Origin: Rubrivivax sp.
GTDB lineage: Bacteria > Pseudomonadota > Gammaproteobacteria > Burkholderiales > Burkholderiaceae_C
Assembly (NCBI GenBank): GCA_020248915.1
Contig: JADCGP010000017.1
Coordinates: forward strand, 248,001 to 312,000
DNA length: 64,000 nucleotides
Direction of reading: 5' to 3'
The position numbers were made by a program, and so were the translations under genes. Each line of letters opens with the position of its first letter. The first letter of the stretch is position 1. This document shows, piece after piece, positions 1 through 8,501 of this stretch. The notes beneath the pieces are model-generated. The model was not told where the DNA came from, ran no database searches, and saw only the letters and a list, made by a program, of their open reading frames with translations.

Positions 1-362
1 CAGCCCTCCGCGAGCGCCGCGCGCACGATCGCCGGCACCACGCCCGGCAGTTCGGACAGCACGGGCAGCGCGCGCAGCCTCAGGTGCGGGTGGCGCTGGC
101 GCGCGGCCTCCAGCAACGGCGGCAGGTCGCGGGCCACGTGGCCGCCGGCGGCCCAGAACACGGGCAGCACGTCGATGCGGTCGTGCGTGGCCGCGAGTTC
201 GTCGATCACGGTCGGCAGGTCGGGCTGCTGCAGTTCGAGGAAGGCGCTGCGCAGCGTGCGGTCGGGCACGGCCGCGGCGAACTCGCGCTCGAGCGCCTCG
301 AGCGGCCGGCTCCAGGCGGCGCTGCGCGCGCCGTGGGCAAACAGAATCAGGCCGCGTCGCAT
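1..362 (-). CDS. cbiX: Sirohydrochlorin chelatase CbiX (small form), 3' end cut by window
   Basis: CbiX-type chelatase, which inserts a metal into sirohydrochlorin; beside sulfate-reduction genes the likely product is siroheme. Reading from 362, the protein opens with an FAHGARS motif holding the first metal-binding His and later has LPVFWAAGGHVARDLP with the second His, both typical of the short CbiX family. About 120 residues are visible and the small form is about 120-130, so only a few residues lie beyond the edge. It overlaps the end of cobA by 16 bases, so it is probably translationally coupled and the last gene of the cys operon in this window. Confidence 0.85.
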   Translation of the reverse strand, partial: MRRGLILFAHGARSAAWSRPLEALEREFAAAVPDRTLRSAFLELQQPDLPTVIDELAATHDRIDVLPVFWAAGGHVARDLPPLLEAARQRHPHLRLRALPVLSELPGVVPAIVRAALAEG

Positions 363-1156
363 GCAGCGATGATGCCCGCGGCCTCGAGCACACCGGGCGT
401 CCCCGCCAGCGCAGCCAGCGCCCGCAGCACGTCGCCCACCAGCAGCACACCGGGCGCGCCGCGGGATCCGGCGCCCGTGTCCGCTTCGCCCTCCGACTCG
501 GCCAGCGCTCCGAGCGTGGTGAGGCGGCGGCTGACCGCCGGCAGGCTCGCATGCAGCACGGCGGCCACGGGCGTGTCCTCTCGCGCGCCGCCGTCGCGCA
601 GCGCGCGCGCGATCGCGCCGGCACGGCGCAGGCCCATGTAGACCACCAGCGTCAGTCCGCTGCGGGCCAGTGCCGCCCAGTCCGGCTGGCGGCCTCCGGT
701 CTGCGTGTGGCCGGTGACGAAGGCCACGCCCTGCGCCGCCCGGCGGTCGGTGAGCGGCACGCCGAGATCGGCCGCCGCCGCGAGACCGGCGCTGACGCCC
801 GGCACGACCTCGACCTCGATGCCTGCCGCGCGCAGCGCGTCGATCTCCTCGCCGGCGCGGCCGAAGACCATCGGATCGCCGCCCTTCAGACGCACCACGC
901 GGCGGCCGGCGCGCGCCTCGTGCACCAGAAGCCGCTCGATGAAGGCCTGCGGCGTCGACGGGCAGCCGGCGCGCTTGCCGACCTCGACCACGCGCACGCC
1001 CTGCGGCGCGTGCTGCAGCACCGCGCGATCGACCAGGTCATCCACCAGCACCACCTCGGCCTGCGCCAGCACGCGCACGGCCTTCAGCGTCAGCAGCTCG
1101 GGGTCGCCTGGTCCGGCGCCGACCAGCCAGACCTTGCCCGGCCGCGTGGCGCTCAC
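347..1156 (-). CDS. cobA: Uroporphyrinogen-III C-methyltransferase (SUMT)
   Basis: 269-residue SAM-dependent methyltransferase that makes precorrin-2 from uroporphyrinogen III, the first step toward siroheme. Visible motifs are GAGPGDPELLTLKA near residue 13, RLKGGDPMVFGRAGEE near 89 and VPGVSAG near 118, all hallmarks of SUMT. There is no CysG-type dehydrogenase/ferrochelatase half, so this is the single-domain form and the following CbiX probably supplies the chelatase step. The GTG start is chosen because it overlaps the cysN stop as GTGA and the family motifs begin about 10 residues later. Longer upstream reading in this frame is a shadow of cysN. Confidence 0.93.
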   Translation of the reverse strand: MSATRPGKVWLVGAGPGDPELLTLKAVRVLAQAEVVLVDDLVDRAVLQHAPQGVRVVEVGKRAGCPSTPQAFIERLLVHEARAGRRVVRLKGGDPMVFGRAGEEIDALRAAGIEVEVVPGVSAGLAAAADLGVPLTDRRAAQGVAFVTGHTQTGGRQPDWAALARSGLTLVVYMGLRRAGAIARALRDGGAREDTPVAAVLHASLPAVSRRLTTLGALAESEGEADTGAGSRGAPGVLLVGDVLRALAALAGTPGVLEAAGIIAACDAA

Positions 1157-2487
1157 TCGACGAGCCCGGCGGCCACGGTGGCGCGCGTCGCCGGGTCCAC
1201 CAGGATGAAGCTGCCCGCCGCGCGCGAGCGCGCATACGGCGCCGCGCACAGCGGCTCGCGCGTGCGCAGCCGTGCGCGGATCAGGTCGTTGAGGGACGGC
1301 GCCGACGGAGCGGGCGCCCAGGCCAGCTCGTCGACGTCGAGCCGTGCGTCGAACGCCTCGATCCGCGCCGCCGTCTCGCGCGTCAGGTGGCGCAGCACCC
1401 AGCTGCGCCCGGCCGCAGGCGGCTCCTGCGCGAGCCAGCACAGCGTGGCCATCAGCTCGCGCGTGCCGCCGCCCGGCGCCGCCGTGTCTTCGCTGGCATC
1501 GGCGGACGCCGCCGCGAGCACGACATCGCCGCGCGAGACGTCGCGCTCGTCGGCCAGCGTCAGCGTCACCGACTGCCCGGCCCGCGCCTGAGCGAGGGGC
1601 GTCGCTCCGATCGCGAGCGTGGCCACGTGCGAACGCTGGCCGCTCGGCCACAGCACCACCTCGTCGCCGACGGCCAGCCGGCCCGACTCGACGCGGCCCG
1701 CGTATGCGCGCGCGCCGGCACCGGCCGTGCCCGGCGCGGGCCGGCACACCCACTGCACCGGCAGGCGCAGCGGCTGCGCGAGCGCCTCGTCGTGCCCGGC
1801 CGGCGCGGCCTCGAGCACCTCGAGCAGCGTCGGCCCCTCGTACCACGGCAGCGCGTCACCGCGCACGGCCACCATGTCGCCGTGCAGCGCGCACAGCGGC
1901 ACGGCGTGCACCGCGGGGGGCTGGCGCCCGGCAGCCTGCGCCGGATGCCGGGCCAGCCAGTCGCGGAACTCGGCCACGATGGCCTCGAAGACCTGCCGCG
2001 AGCCGCCGACGAGATCCATCTTGTTGACGGCGAGCACCAGCTCGCGCACGCCGAGCAGCGTGGCGATCGCCGCGTGGCGGCGCGTCTGCGGCTGCAGCCC
2101 GCGCCGCGCGTCCACCAGCAGCACCGCGACGTCGGCGGTCGACGCGGCGGTGACCATGTTGCGGGTGTACTGCTCGTGGCCCGGGCTGTCGGCGATGATG
2201 AACTTGCGCCGCGGCGTCGCGAAGTAGCGGTAGGCGACATCGATCGTGATGCCCTGCTCGCGCTCGGCGAGCAGGCCGTCGGTGAGCAGCGCGAGGTCGG
2301 GCGCGGCCAGCCCGCGCTGGCGCGACACGCGGGCCAGCGCGTCCAGCGTGTCGGCCAGCAGCGCCTGGCTGTCGTGCAGCAGGCGGCCGATCAGCGTGCT
2401 CTTGCCGTCGTCGACGCTGCCGCAGGTCATGAAGCGCAGCACGCCGAGGTCGTCGGCGGCGGAGCCGGGCAGAGGGTCGCGCCGCAT
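1153..2487 (-). CDS. cysN: Sulfate adenylyltransferase subunit 1 (GTPase)
   Basis: 444-residue GTPase subunit of ATP sulfurylase. It couples GTP hydrolysis to APS formation by CysD. The P-loop reads GSVDDGKST near residue 23, switch II is DSPGHEQYTRNM and the guanine specificity motif is NKMD, as in EF-Tu-like CysN; beta-barrel domains follow. It is not fused to an APS kinase domain and no cysC is present here, which fits direct APS reduction by the downstream type of CysH. The start overlaps the cysD stop by one base. Confidence 0.96.
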   Translation of the reverse strand: MRRDPLPGSAADDLGVLRFMTCGSVDDGKSTLIGRLLHDSQALLADTLDALARVSRQRGLAAPDLALLTDGLLAEREQGITIDVAYRYFATPRRKFIIADSPGHEQYTRNMVTAASTADVAVLLVDARRGLQPQTRRHAAIATLLGVRELVLAVNKMDLVGGSRQVFEAIVAEFRDWLARHPAQAAGRQPPAVHAVPLCALHGDMVAVRGDALPWYEGPTLLEVLEAAPAGHDEALAQPLRLPVQWVCRPAPGTAGAGARAYAGRVESGRLAVGDEVVLWPSGQRSHVATLAIGATPLAQARAGQSVTLTLADERDVSRGDVVLAAASADASEDTAAPGGGTRELMATLCWLAQEPPAAGRSWVLRHLTRETAARIEAFDARLDVDELAWAPAPSAPSLNDLIRARLRTREPLCAAPYARSRAAGSFILVDPATRATVAAGLVE

Positions 2488-3434
2488 CAGAAGTACCCCT
2501 CGCGCTTGCGCAGCTCCATCGACGCCTCCGAGGTCTGGTCGTCCATCCGCGTGGCGCCGCGCTCGCTCAGCGTGGCACGCGCGGTCTCGGCCAGGATCGC
2601 GTCGGTGCTGTCCGCGTCGGAGGCCACCGGGCAGGTGCAGGTCACGTCGCCGACGGTGCGGAAGCGAACCGACAGCCGCTGCACCTCCTCGCCGTCGCGC
2701 GGCGGGGTCAGCGGCGTCACCGGCACCAGCGCGCCGCCACGGATCACGACGTCGCGCCGGTGCGCGTAGTAGATCGACGGCAGCGCCAGGCGCTCGCGGG
2801 CGATGTACTGCCAGACGTCGAGTTCGGTCCAGTGGCTGATCGGGAACACGCGCAGGTGCTCGCCCGGCGCAACCGAGCCGTTGTAGAGGCTCCACAGCTC
2901 GGGGCGCTGGTTCTTCGGGTCCCACTGGCCCCAGGCGTCGCGCAGGCTGAAGATGCGCTCCTTGGCGCGCGCCTTCTCCTCGTCGCGGCGCGCGCCGCCG
3001 ACCAGCGCGTCGAAGCCGAACTCGGCCACCGCGTCGAGCAACGTCACGCTCTGGTGGCGGTTGCGCGGCTCGCCGGGGTCGCGCAGCACGACGCGGCCGC
3101 GCGCGATCGAGTCGTCGAGCGTGCGCACCAGCAGCCGGGCGCCGGTCTCCGCGGCACGGGCGTCGCGGAACGCGATCACCTCGTCGAAGTTGTGCCCGGT
3201 GTCGATGTGCAGCAGCGGCAGCGGCAGCGGGCCCGGGGCGAAGGCCTTCAGCGCCAGGTGCAGCACGACGGCCGAGTCCTTGCCACCCGAGAACAGCAGC
3301 GCTGGGCGCGCGCACTGGCCGGCCACCTCGCGCAGGATATGGATCGCCTCGGCCTCGAGCCAGTCGAGGTGGGTGAACGGCGGCGCGGCGGCGATGCCGT
3401 CGGCCGGTGCGAGGGTAGGAGCGGCGTGGGTCAT
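2487..3434 (-). CDS. cysD: Sulfate adenylyltransferase subunit 2
   Basis: 315-residue catalytic subunit of ATP sulfurylase (ATP plus sulfate to APS), cytoplasmic, working with CysN. The PP-loop SGGKDSAVVLHLALKAF near residue 49 binds ATP. The motifs HIDTGHNFDEVIAFRD and GGARRDEEKARAKERIFS and the C-terminal KREGYF are characteristic of CysD. The length matches the usual 300-320. The ATG overlaps the cysH stop by four bases (ATGA), pointing to translational coupling in a cysHDN operon. Confidence 0.97.
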   Translation of the reverse strand: MTHAAPTLAPADGIAAAPPFTHLDWLEAEAIHILREVAGQCARPALLFSGGKDSAVVLHLALKAFAPGPLPLPLLHIDTGHNFDEVIAFRDARAAETGARLLVRTLDDSIARGRVVLRDPGEPRNRHQSVTLLDAVAEFGFDALVGGARRDEEKARAKERIFSLRDAWGQWDPKNQRPELWSLYNGSVAPGEHLRVFPISHWTELDVWQYIARERLALPSIYYAHRRDVVIRGGALVPVTPLTPPRDGEEVQRLSVRFRTVGDVTCTCPVASDADSTDAILAETARATLSERGATRMDDQTSEASMELRKREGYF

Positions 3435-4225
3435 GGGGCTGGAGGGTGCGACTCGGCGCGCGTGTGCAGGCCGCACTCGCGCGCCGCCGGCTGCTCCCAC
3501 CACCAGCGCCCGGCGCGGAGGTCCTCGCCGGGCGTGATGGCACGGGTGCACGGGGCGCAGCCGATGCTCGGGAAGAAGCGCTCGTGCAGCTCGTTGGTGG
3601 GCACCGCGTGCGCGCGCAGGTAGGCCCAGACCTCGGCCTCCGACCAGTCGTGCAGCGGGTTGAACTTCTCGAGACCATGCGCCGCGTCGTGCTCGCGCGG
3701 CGGCAGCGCGGTGCGGGTGACCGACTGCGCGGCGCGCTGGCCGGTCACCCAGGCCTGGGCGCCGGCCAGCGCGCGCGCCAGCGGCTCGACCTTGCGCGCG
3801 CGGCAGCAGGCCTGGCGCTGCGCCACCGAGTCGTAGAAGCCGTTGACGCCCTGCGCGGCCACCAGCCCCTGCAGCGCACCAGCGTCCGGGAACCAGCTGC
3901 GCACGACGCGGCCATAGCGCTCTTCGACGCGCGCCATCAGGCGGTAGGTCTCCTCGTGCAGCCGGCCCGTGTCGAGCGTGAACACCTCGATCGGCAGCCG
4001 CTCGCGCACGACCAGGTCGAGCAGCACCATGTCCTCGGCCCCGAAGCTGGTGGACAACCGCGCGCGCCCGCACGCCGCAGCGTCTCGCAGCAGCGTCAGG
4101 GCGCTGTCCACCCGGGGACCGGGCGATGCGGCCCCTGCCCCTACCCCTGCCCCGGCCCGCCCCTCGGCGCGCAGCGCCAAGGGGGGCACAGGGACAGGCA
4201 CGACGGCAGTGCTCGTGGCGTTCAT
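3431..4225 (-). CDS. cysH: Adenylylsulfate (APS/PAPS) reductase
   Basis: 264-residue reductase that releases sulfite from APS or PAPS. Cysteine pairs at C140/C141 (in ACCRARK) and C223/C226 (in IGCAPCT) match the [4Fe-4S] cluster motif of assimilatory APS reductases, and C251 in ECGLH is the catalytic Cys. PAPS reductases lack the two cluster motifs, so APS is the likely substrate, in keeping with no APS kinase gene nearby. The first 40 or so residues are Pro/Ala/Gly-rich and poorly conserved, so a later start is possible. First gene of the minus-strand operon; divergent from cysI. Confidence 0.93.
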   Translation of the reverse strand: MNATSTAVVPVPVPPLALRAEGRAGAGVGAGAASPGPRVDSALTLLRDAAACGRARLSTSFGAEDMVLLDLVVRERLPIEVFTLDTGRLHEETYRLMARVEERYGRVVRSWFPDAGALQGLVAAQGVNGFYDSVAQRQACCRARKVEPLARALAGAQAWVTGQRAAQSVTRTALPPREHDAAHGLEKFNPLHDWSEAEVWAYLRAHAVPTNELHERFFPSIGCAPCTRAITPGEDLRAGRWWWEQPAARECGLHTRAESHPPAP

Positions 4226-4284
4226 TGCCGACCGACTCTAGGCCGCGATGCGCGGCGGTCCAACGAAGCAAAGCGCGGCTGCTG

Positions 4285-4329
4285 ATGCGAAAACCGCATT
4301 TGCGCCTGCCGCGGGCCGCCGCCTACAGT
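4285..4329 (+). promoter_or_regulatory. Candidate cysI promoter with small inverted repeat
   Basis: The 114-base gap between cysH and cysI holds an inverted repeat, ATGCG-AAAAC-CGCAT (4285-4299). A TTGCGC at 4300-4305 and a TACAGT at 4324-4329 are spaced 18 bases apart, a plausible -35/-10 pair. The -10-like box ends only 10 bases before the cysI ATG, so the transcript would be nearly leaderless. The repeat could be an operator for a sulfur regulator, but no regulator is identified. Pattern-based call only. Confidence 0.35.
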
Positions 4330-4339
4330 CGCCTGCCCC

Positions 4340-6079
4340 ATGTACCGCCACACCGACCTCGACCGCCGGTTCGTGCACGCCCGCGCGGCCCAGTACCGCG
4401 ACCAGCTCGACCGGCACCTGCGCGGCGAACTGAGCGCCGACGACTTCCGCCCGCTGCGGCTGCAGAACGGCTGGTACGTGCAGCGGCACGCGCCGATGCT
4501 GCGGGTGGCGATCCCGTACGGCGTGCTGTCGGCGCGGCAGCTGCGGCAGCTGGCACGGATCGCGCGCGAGTTCGACCTGCAGGACGCCGGGCGCCCGACC
4601 GAGCGCGGCGGCTTCGGCCACTTCACCACGCGGCAGAACCTTCAGTTCAACTGGATCCTGCTCGAGCGCAGCGCCGACGTGATGGACCTGCTGGCCGAGG
4701 TCGACATGCACGGCATCCAGACCAGCGGCAACTGCGTGCGCAACGTCACCACCGACGTGCTGGCGGGCGTGGCACCCGACGAGATCGCCGACCCGCGCCC
4801 CTGGTGCGAGATCCTGCGCCAGTGGAGCACGCTGCACCCGGAGTTCGCGTTCCTGCCTCGCAAGTTCAAGATCGCCGTCAGCGGCAGCCGCGAGGACCGC
4901 GCGGCCACCGGCTGGCACGACATCGGGCTCAAGCTGGTGCACGACGACGACGGCGCGCTGGGCTTCGCGGTCGACGTGGGCGGTGGCATGGGGCGCACGC
5001 CGGTGATCGCCACGCGCGTGGCCGAGTTCGTGCCGGCGGCCGACCTGCTGCTCTTCGTCGAGGCGATCCTGCGCGTCTACAACCGCTTCGGGCGCCGCGA
5101 CAACCTCTACAAGGCGCGCATCAAGATCCTGGTGCGCGCCGAGGGCGAGCGCTTCGTGCAGGCGGTACGCGACGAGTACCGCGCCATCGTGGAGCAGGAC
5201 GGCGGCTGGATCTCGCACCGGCTCGGGCCGCAGCAGATCGCCGGCATCGCGGCGCACTTCGCGCCCCCGGCGGGCGTGGCCCCGGGCGGGGACGACGCCG
5301 TGCCCGACGGGCCGCCGGCATACCGGCGCTGGCTCGAGCGCAACACCCACGGCCATCGCCTGCCCGGCTGGCGCGCGGTGACCCTGTCGCTGAAGCGTCC
5401 GGGCCTGCCGCCGGGCGACGCCACGGCCGACCAGATGGACGCCGCGGCCGCACTGGCCGAGCGCTTCGGGCACGGCGAGCTGCGCGTCAGCCACGAGCAG
5501 AACCTGCTGCTGCCCTGGGTGCGCGCGCGCGACCTGCCGGCACTCTGGCAGGCCGCGGTCGAGCTCGGCCTGGGACGCGCCCACACGGGCATGCTGACCG
5601 ACCTGATCGCCTGCCCCGGCGGCGACCTGTGCGCGCTGGCCAATGCGCGCTCGATCCCGATCGCCGCTGCCATCGCCGAGCGCTGGAGCGACCTGGACGA
5701 GGTGCACGACATCGGCGACGTCGCGCTGCACATCAGCGGCTGCATCAACAGCTGCGGCCACCACCACAGCGGCCACATCGGCATCCTCGGCGTGGACAAG
5801 GACGGCAGCGAGTGGTACCAGGTGACGCTCGGCGGCAGCGACGGGCGGCTGCGCTCGGGGCCGGCGCAGGCCGGCAAGATGATCGGGCCGGCCTTCGCCG
5901 CCGACGAGGTGCCCGACGCGCTGGAAGCCATCGTCGAGACCTACCGCGGTGCACGCGAGCCGGGCGAGCTCTTCGTTCACTGCGTGCGCAGGCTCGGGCT
6001 GGCGCCGTTCCGGGCCGCGGCCGACGCGGTGCGGCGCACCACCGCACGTGCGGCGCTCGAGACGGAGCCGGTCGCGTGA
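4340..6079 (+). CDS. cysI: Sulfite reductase hemoprotein subunit (nitrite/sulfite reductase family)
   Basis: 579-residue siroheme/[4Fe-4S] protein that reduces sulfite to sulfide. It has the duplicated ferredoxin-like and siroheme-domain layout: TERGGFGHFTTRQNLQFNW near residue 90, TSGNCVRNVTTD near 130, and cluster ligands in CPGGDLC near 424 and ISGCINSCGHHHSGHIGI near 464. No flavoprotein CysJ is adjacent, so electrons probably come from another donor, as in other bacteria with the CysI-DUF934 pair. It is divergent from cysHDN-cobA-cbiX, whose last two genes supply its siroheme, and it overlaps the next gene by four bases (GTGA). Confidence 0.95.
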   Translation: MYRHTDLDRRFVHARAAQYRDQLDRHLRGELSADDFRPLRLQNGWYVQRHAPMLRVAIPYGVLSARQLRQLARIAREFDLQDAGRPTERGGFGHFTTRQNLQFNWILLERSADVMDLLAEVDMHGIQTSGNCVRNVTTDVLAGVAPDEIADPRPWCEILRQWSTLHPEFAFLPRKFKIAVSGSREDRAATGWHDIGLKLVHDDDGALGFAVDVGGGMGRTPVIATRVAEFVPAADLLLFVEAILRVYNRFGRRDNLYKARIKILVRAEGERFVQAVRDEYRAIVEQDGGWISHRLGPQQIAGIAAHFAPPAGVAPGGDDAVPDGPPAYRRWLERNTHGHRLPGWRAVTLSLKRPGLPPGDATADQMDAAAALAERFGHGELRVSHEQNLLLPWVRARDLPALWQAAVELGLGRAHTGMLTDLIACPGGDLCALANARSIPIAAAIAERWSDLDEVHDIGDVALHISGCINSCGHHHSGHIGILGVDKDGSEWYQVTLGGSDGRLRSGPAQAGKMIGPAFAADEVPDALEAIVETYRGAREPGELFVHCVRRLGLAPFRAAADAVRRTTARAALETEPVA

Positions 6080-6618
6080 GCGCGGCCGGCGACCGCGCCG
6101 TGGCGAGCGCATCGCAGCCCGCAGCGCCCGCGACGCTGGCCCGGCCGCTGCCGGGCCGGCTGACGCTGCGGCTGGTGGATCCGATGGCCGACCCCTGGCG
6201 CGCGGGGTCCGAGCTGCCGGCGGCGTCAGCGCCGCCGGCGCCGCTCGATCCGCGTGCGCCAGTGCGGCTCGGGTGGTCGCAGTGGCAGGCGCGCCGCGCC
6301 GGCTGGCCGGAGGGCATCCTGGTCGGCGTCCGGCTGCCCAACGACGTCGATCCGGCGTTGCTGGCGGAAGACCTCGACCGCCTCGCGCTCGTGGAGCTGG
6401 AGTTCCCGAAGTGGACCGACGGCCGCGCGTACAGCCAGGCCCACCTGCTGCGACGGCGCTGGGGCTATCGCGGCGAACTGCGGGCCGTGGGCGACGTGCT
6501 CGTCGACATGCTGCCGCTGCTGGCGCGCACCGGCTTCGATGCCGCGCTGCTGCGCGCCGGGCAGTCGCGCGCCGCGGCCGAACGCGCGCTGGGCTTCTTC
6601 GACCTCGGCTACCAGTGA
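6076..6618 (+). CDS. DUF934 family protein, CysI partner
   Basis: 180-residue protein of the DUF934 family, which commonly follows cysI in proteobacteria; its exact role is not established, though an accessory or electron-transfer part in sulfite reduction is often suggested. The conserved core runs from about residue 75: GVRLPNDVDP, then LVELEFPKWTDGRAYSQA and LLRRRWGYRGELRAVGDVL, all family signatures. The first 60 residues are low complexity. The GTG start overlaps the cysI stop (GTGA), so the two are surely cotranscribed. Confidence 0.88.
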   Translation: MSAAGDRAVASASQPAAPATLARPLPGRLTLRLVDPMADPWRAGSELPAASAPPAPLDPRAPVRLGWSQWQARRAGWPEGILVGVRLPNDVDPALLAEDLDRLALVELEFPKWTDGRAYSQAHLLRRRWGYRGELRAVGDVLVDMLPLLARTGFDAALLRAGQSRAAAERALGFFDLGYQ

Positions 6619-6634
6619 CCGGGCCGCGGCCCGG
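6619..6634. terminator. GC-only palindrome between convergent genes
   Basis: A perfect 16-base palindrome (CCGGGCCGCGGCCCGG) begins directly after the DUF934 stop and lies between it and the end of hypX, which converges from the other side. It could form a strong hairpin in either transcript. There is no T-run, so it is not a canonical intrinsic terminator; it might still slow polymerase or block mRNA decay. Low-confidence call. Confidence 0.3.
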
Positions 6635-6670
6635 CCGCGGCACACCTGCAGACTGATTGCACGGGCCGCC

Positions 6671-8476
6671 TCACCGCGGGTCCGGGGCCTGCGCCGTCCG
6701 CACCGCAGCGGCGCCGGCGCGGTGGGTGGCCAGGTGCCGCGGCGTCCAGGCCTGCGGCTTGCGCGCGACGAAGTGGTGGCGTGCGACGTGATAGCTGGGG
6801 TCGAAGCCGTAGAAGTTGCGGTGCATGCGCGCCAGCTCGTCGGCCCGGTAGGCGGCGAGCGGCCGCACGGCCTCGTCCGCCGCACGGCGCGCCGCCTTGG
6901 CCGCGACGCGCGCCGCCCGGTCGGGCGAGGCGGCCTGCTCGAGCGCCGCCTGCAGCGCCGCCGGACCGAAGGCGGCGGCGTCGGCGGCCAGGCAGCGGTC
7001 GGCCAGCCCGAGCGCCAGCGCCTCGCGCGCCCCGACCGGCAGCCGTCCCTGCGTGATGCGGCGGCAGGCCGGGCCGTCGGCGCCGTCGGCGGCGGCGCTG
7101 CCCAGCCGCCGCGGGAGCAGGTAGGTCCAGTACTCGCTGCCGTACAGGTTGCCCATGTTCTTGTAGTGCGGGTTCTGCACGACGCCCTCGTGCAGCCAGA
7201 CCTCGTCGGCCGCCAGCGCGAGGAAGCAGCCGCCGGCGCCGGCGTTGCCGCGCAGCGCCGAGACGACGAGCCGGTCGGTCAGCGTCAGGATCGCGAGCAC
7301 CACGTCGTCGATCGCCTCGATGTTGCGCCACGAGGCGTCGGCCGCGCTGTCGCCGGCCCGATCGGCCGCGGCCTCGATGTCGTGCAGGTGGATGCCGTTG
7401 CAGAAGAAACCGTCGCCGCCGGCCAGCACCAGCAGCTGCGTCGGCTGCGCGCGCGCATGCGCGATCGCGGCGCGCAGGCGCTCGCACTGCCGCGTGCTGA
7501 TCGCCCCGTTGTGGAAGTCGAACTCCAGCCAGCCGACGCGCGCCCCCGGCACTCCGTGCTCGCGGTAGCGCAGCTCGTCCCACTCGTCGTCGGCGCGCTG
7601 CAGCGGCACCGGCAGCTCGGGCAGCGGTGCCGCCAGCCCGGCGAAGGCGAGCGTGGCAGCGAGCTTCAGCGCCGGCCGGTCGGCCGCCGCCGGCTCGCGC
7701 CTCACGTGGCCGATCCACAGTGCCGCGTCGCGCGTGCGCACCAGCAGCGCCGGGCCGCGGCGCGCGACCGCAGTGCCCGGCGCACCGGCCGGCGCACGGG
7801 CCAGCGTCGCCGCGCTCGCCGGGTGGGCGTCGAACAGCCGGCACGGCGTGCCCGCCAGCAGAGCGCCCGCGCCGGGCGCGCCGTCGGCCGAGCGGATGAG
7901 GCGCAGCACGGTGGCGGTGTCGTCGCGCGTCCAGTCGATCGCCCGCTCGGCCGCGCGCACGAGCGGCTGCCAGCGACCGCGCGCGGCGGGCAGCGACGGC
8001 GGCGGCTCGGGCCCGCGGCCGCCGGGCCGCCAGCGCGCGAGCGCATCGAGCACCGCGTGCACCGCGGCATCGACGACCTCGCGGCGGTACAGGTCGCCCT
8101 TGGTCGCGTCGCGCATCGCGAACGGCGCCCAGGCCCAGACGGGCCCGGCATCGAACTCGCCGGTGGCCTGCAGCACGGTGACGCCCCACTCGCGCTCGCC
8201 CGCCAGGATGGCGTGATCCAGCGCCGACGGCCCGCCGTCTCCGGGCGGGCCAGGATGCACGACCAGGCACAGGCGCCGGCTCCACACCGACTCCGGGATC
8301 CGGCGCTTCAGGAACGGCGCCAGCACCAGATCGGGGTCGGCCAGTGCCACGGCCTCCTCGGTCACCGCGTCGGCGATGTCGAACTCCACGGCGATCTCGT
8401 GGCCACGCCCGCGCAGCTCGACGAACAGCCGCTGCGCGAGGCCGTTGAAGAGGTGGGTCAGCAGCAGGATCTTCAC
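6671..8476 (-). CDS. hypX: Hydrogenase maturation factor HypX/HoxX
   Basis: 601-residue two-domain enzyme. Residues 1 to about 270 resemble methionyl-tRNA formyltransferase (HPGPPGDGGPSALDHAI near residue 73); residues from about 285 resemble enoyl-CoA hydratase (GNAGAGGCFLALAADEV, then QNPHYKNMGNLYGSEYWTY). HypX is known to turn the formyl group of formyl-tetrahydrofolate into CO through formyl-CoA, supplying the CO ligand of the [NiFe] active site under aerobic conditions. It is the last gene of the operon, 25 bases after hypE. Its presence argues for an oxygen-tolerant hydrogenase elsewhere in the genome. Confidence 0.95.
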   Translation of the reverse strand: MKILLLTHLFNGLAQRLFVELRGRGHEIAVEFDIADAVTEEAVALADPDLVLAPFLKRRIPESVWSRRLCLVVHPGPPGDGGPSALDHAILAGEREWGVTVLQATGEFDAGPVWAWAPFAMRDATKGDLYRREVVDAAVHAVLDALARWRPGGRGPEPPPSLPAARGRWQPLVRAAERAIDWTRDDTATVLRLIRSADGAPGAGALLAGTPCRLFDAHPASAATLARAPAGAPGTAVARRGPALLVRTRDAALWIGHVRREPAAADRPALKLAATLAFAGLAAPLPELPVPLQRADDEWDELRYREHGVPGARVGWLEFDFHNGAISTRQCERLRAAIAHARAQPTQLLVLAGGDGFFCNGIHLHDIEAAADRAGDSAADASWRNIEAIDDVVLAILTLTDRLVVSALRGNAGAGGCFLALAADEVWLHEGVVQNPHYKNMGNLYGSEYWTYLLPRRLGSAAADGADGPACRRITQGRLPVGAREALALGLADRCLAADAAAFGPAALQAALEQAASPDRAARVAAKAARRAADEAVRPLAAYRADELARMHRNFYGFDPSYHVARHHFVARKPQAWTPRHLATHRAGAAAVRTAQAPDPR

Positions 8477-8501
8477 GGCCGCGGCCCGCTCCGGCGATGC
8501 C

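Noticed and set aside
4238..6643. 801-codon minus-strand open frame opposite cysI
   Set aside because: It is the complement shadow of cysI and DUF934 in very GC-rich DNA; the translation is Arg/Ala/His-rich with no family motif.
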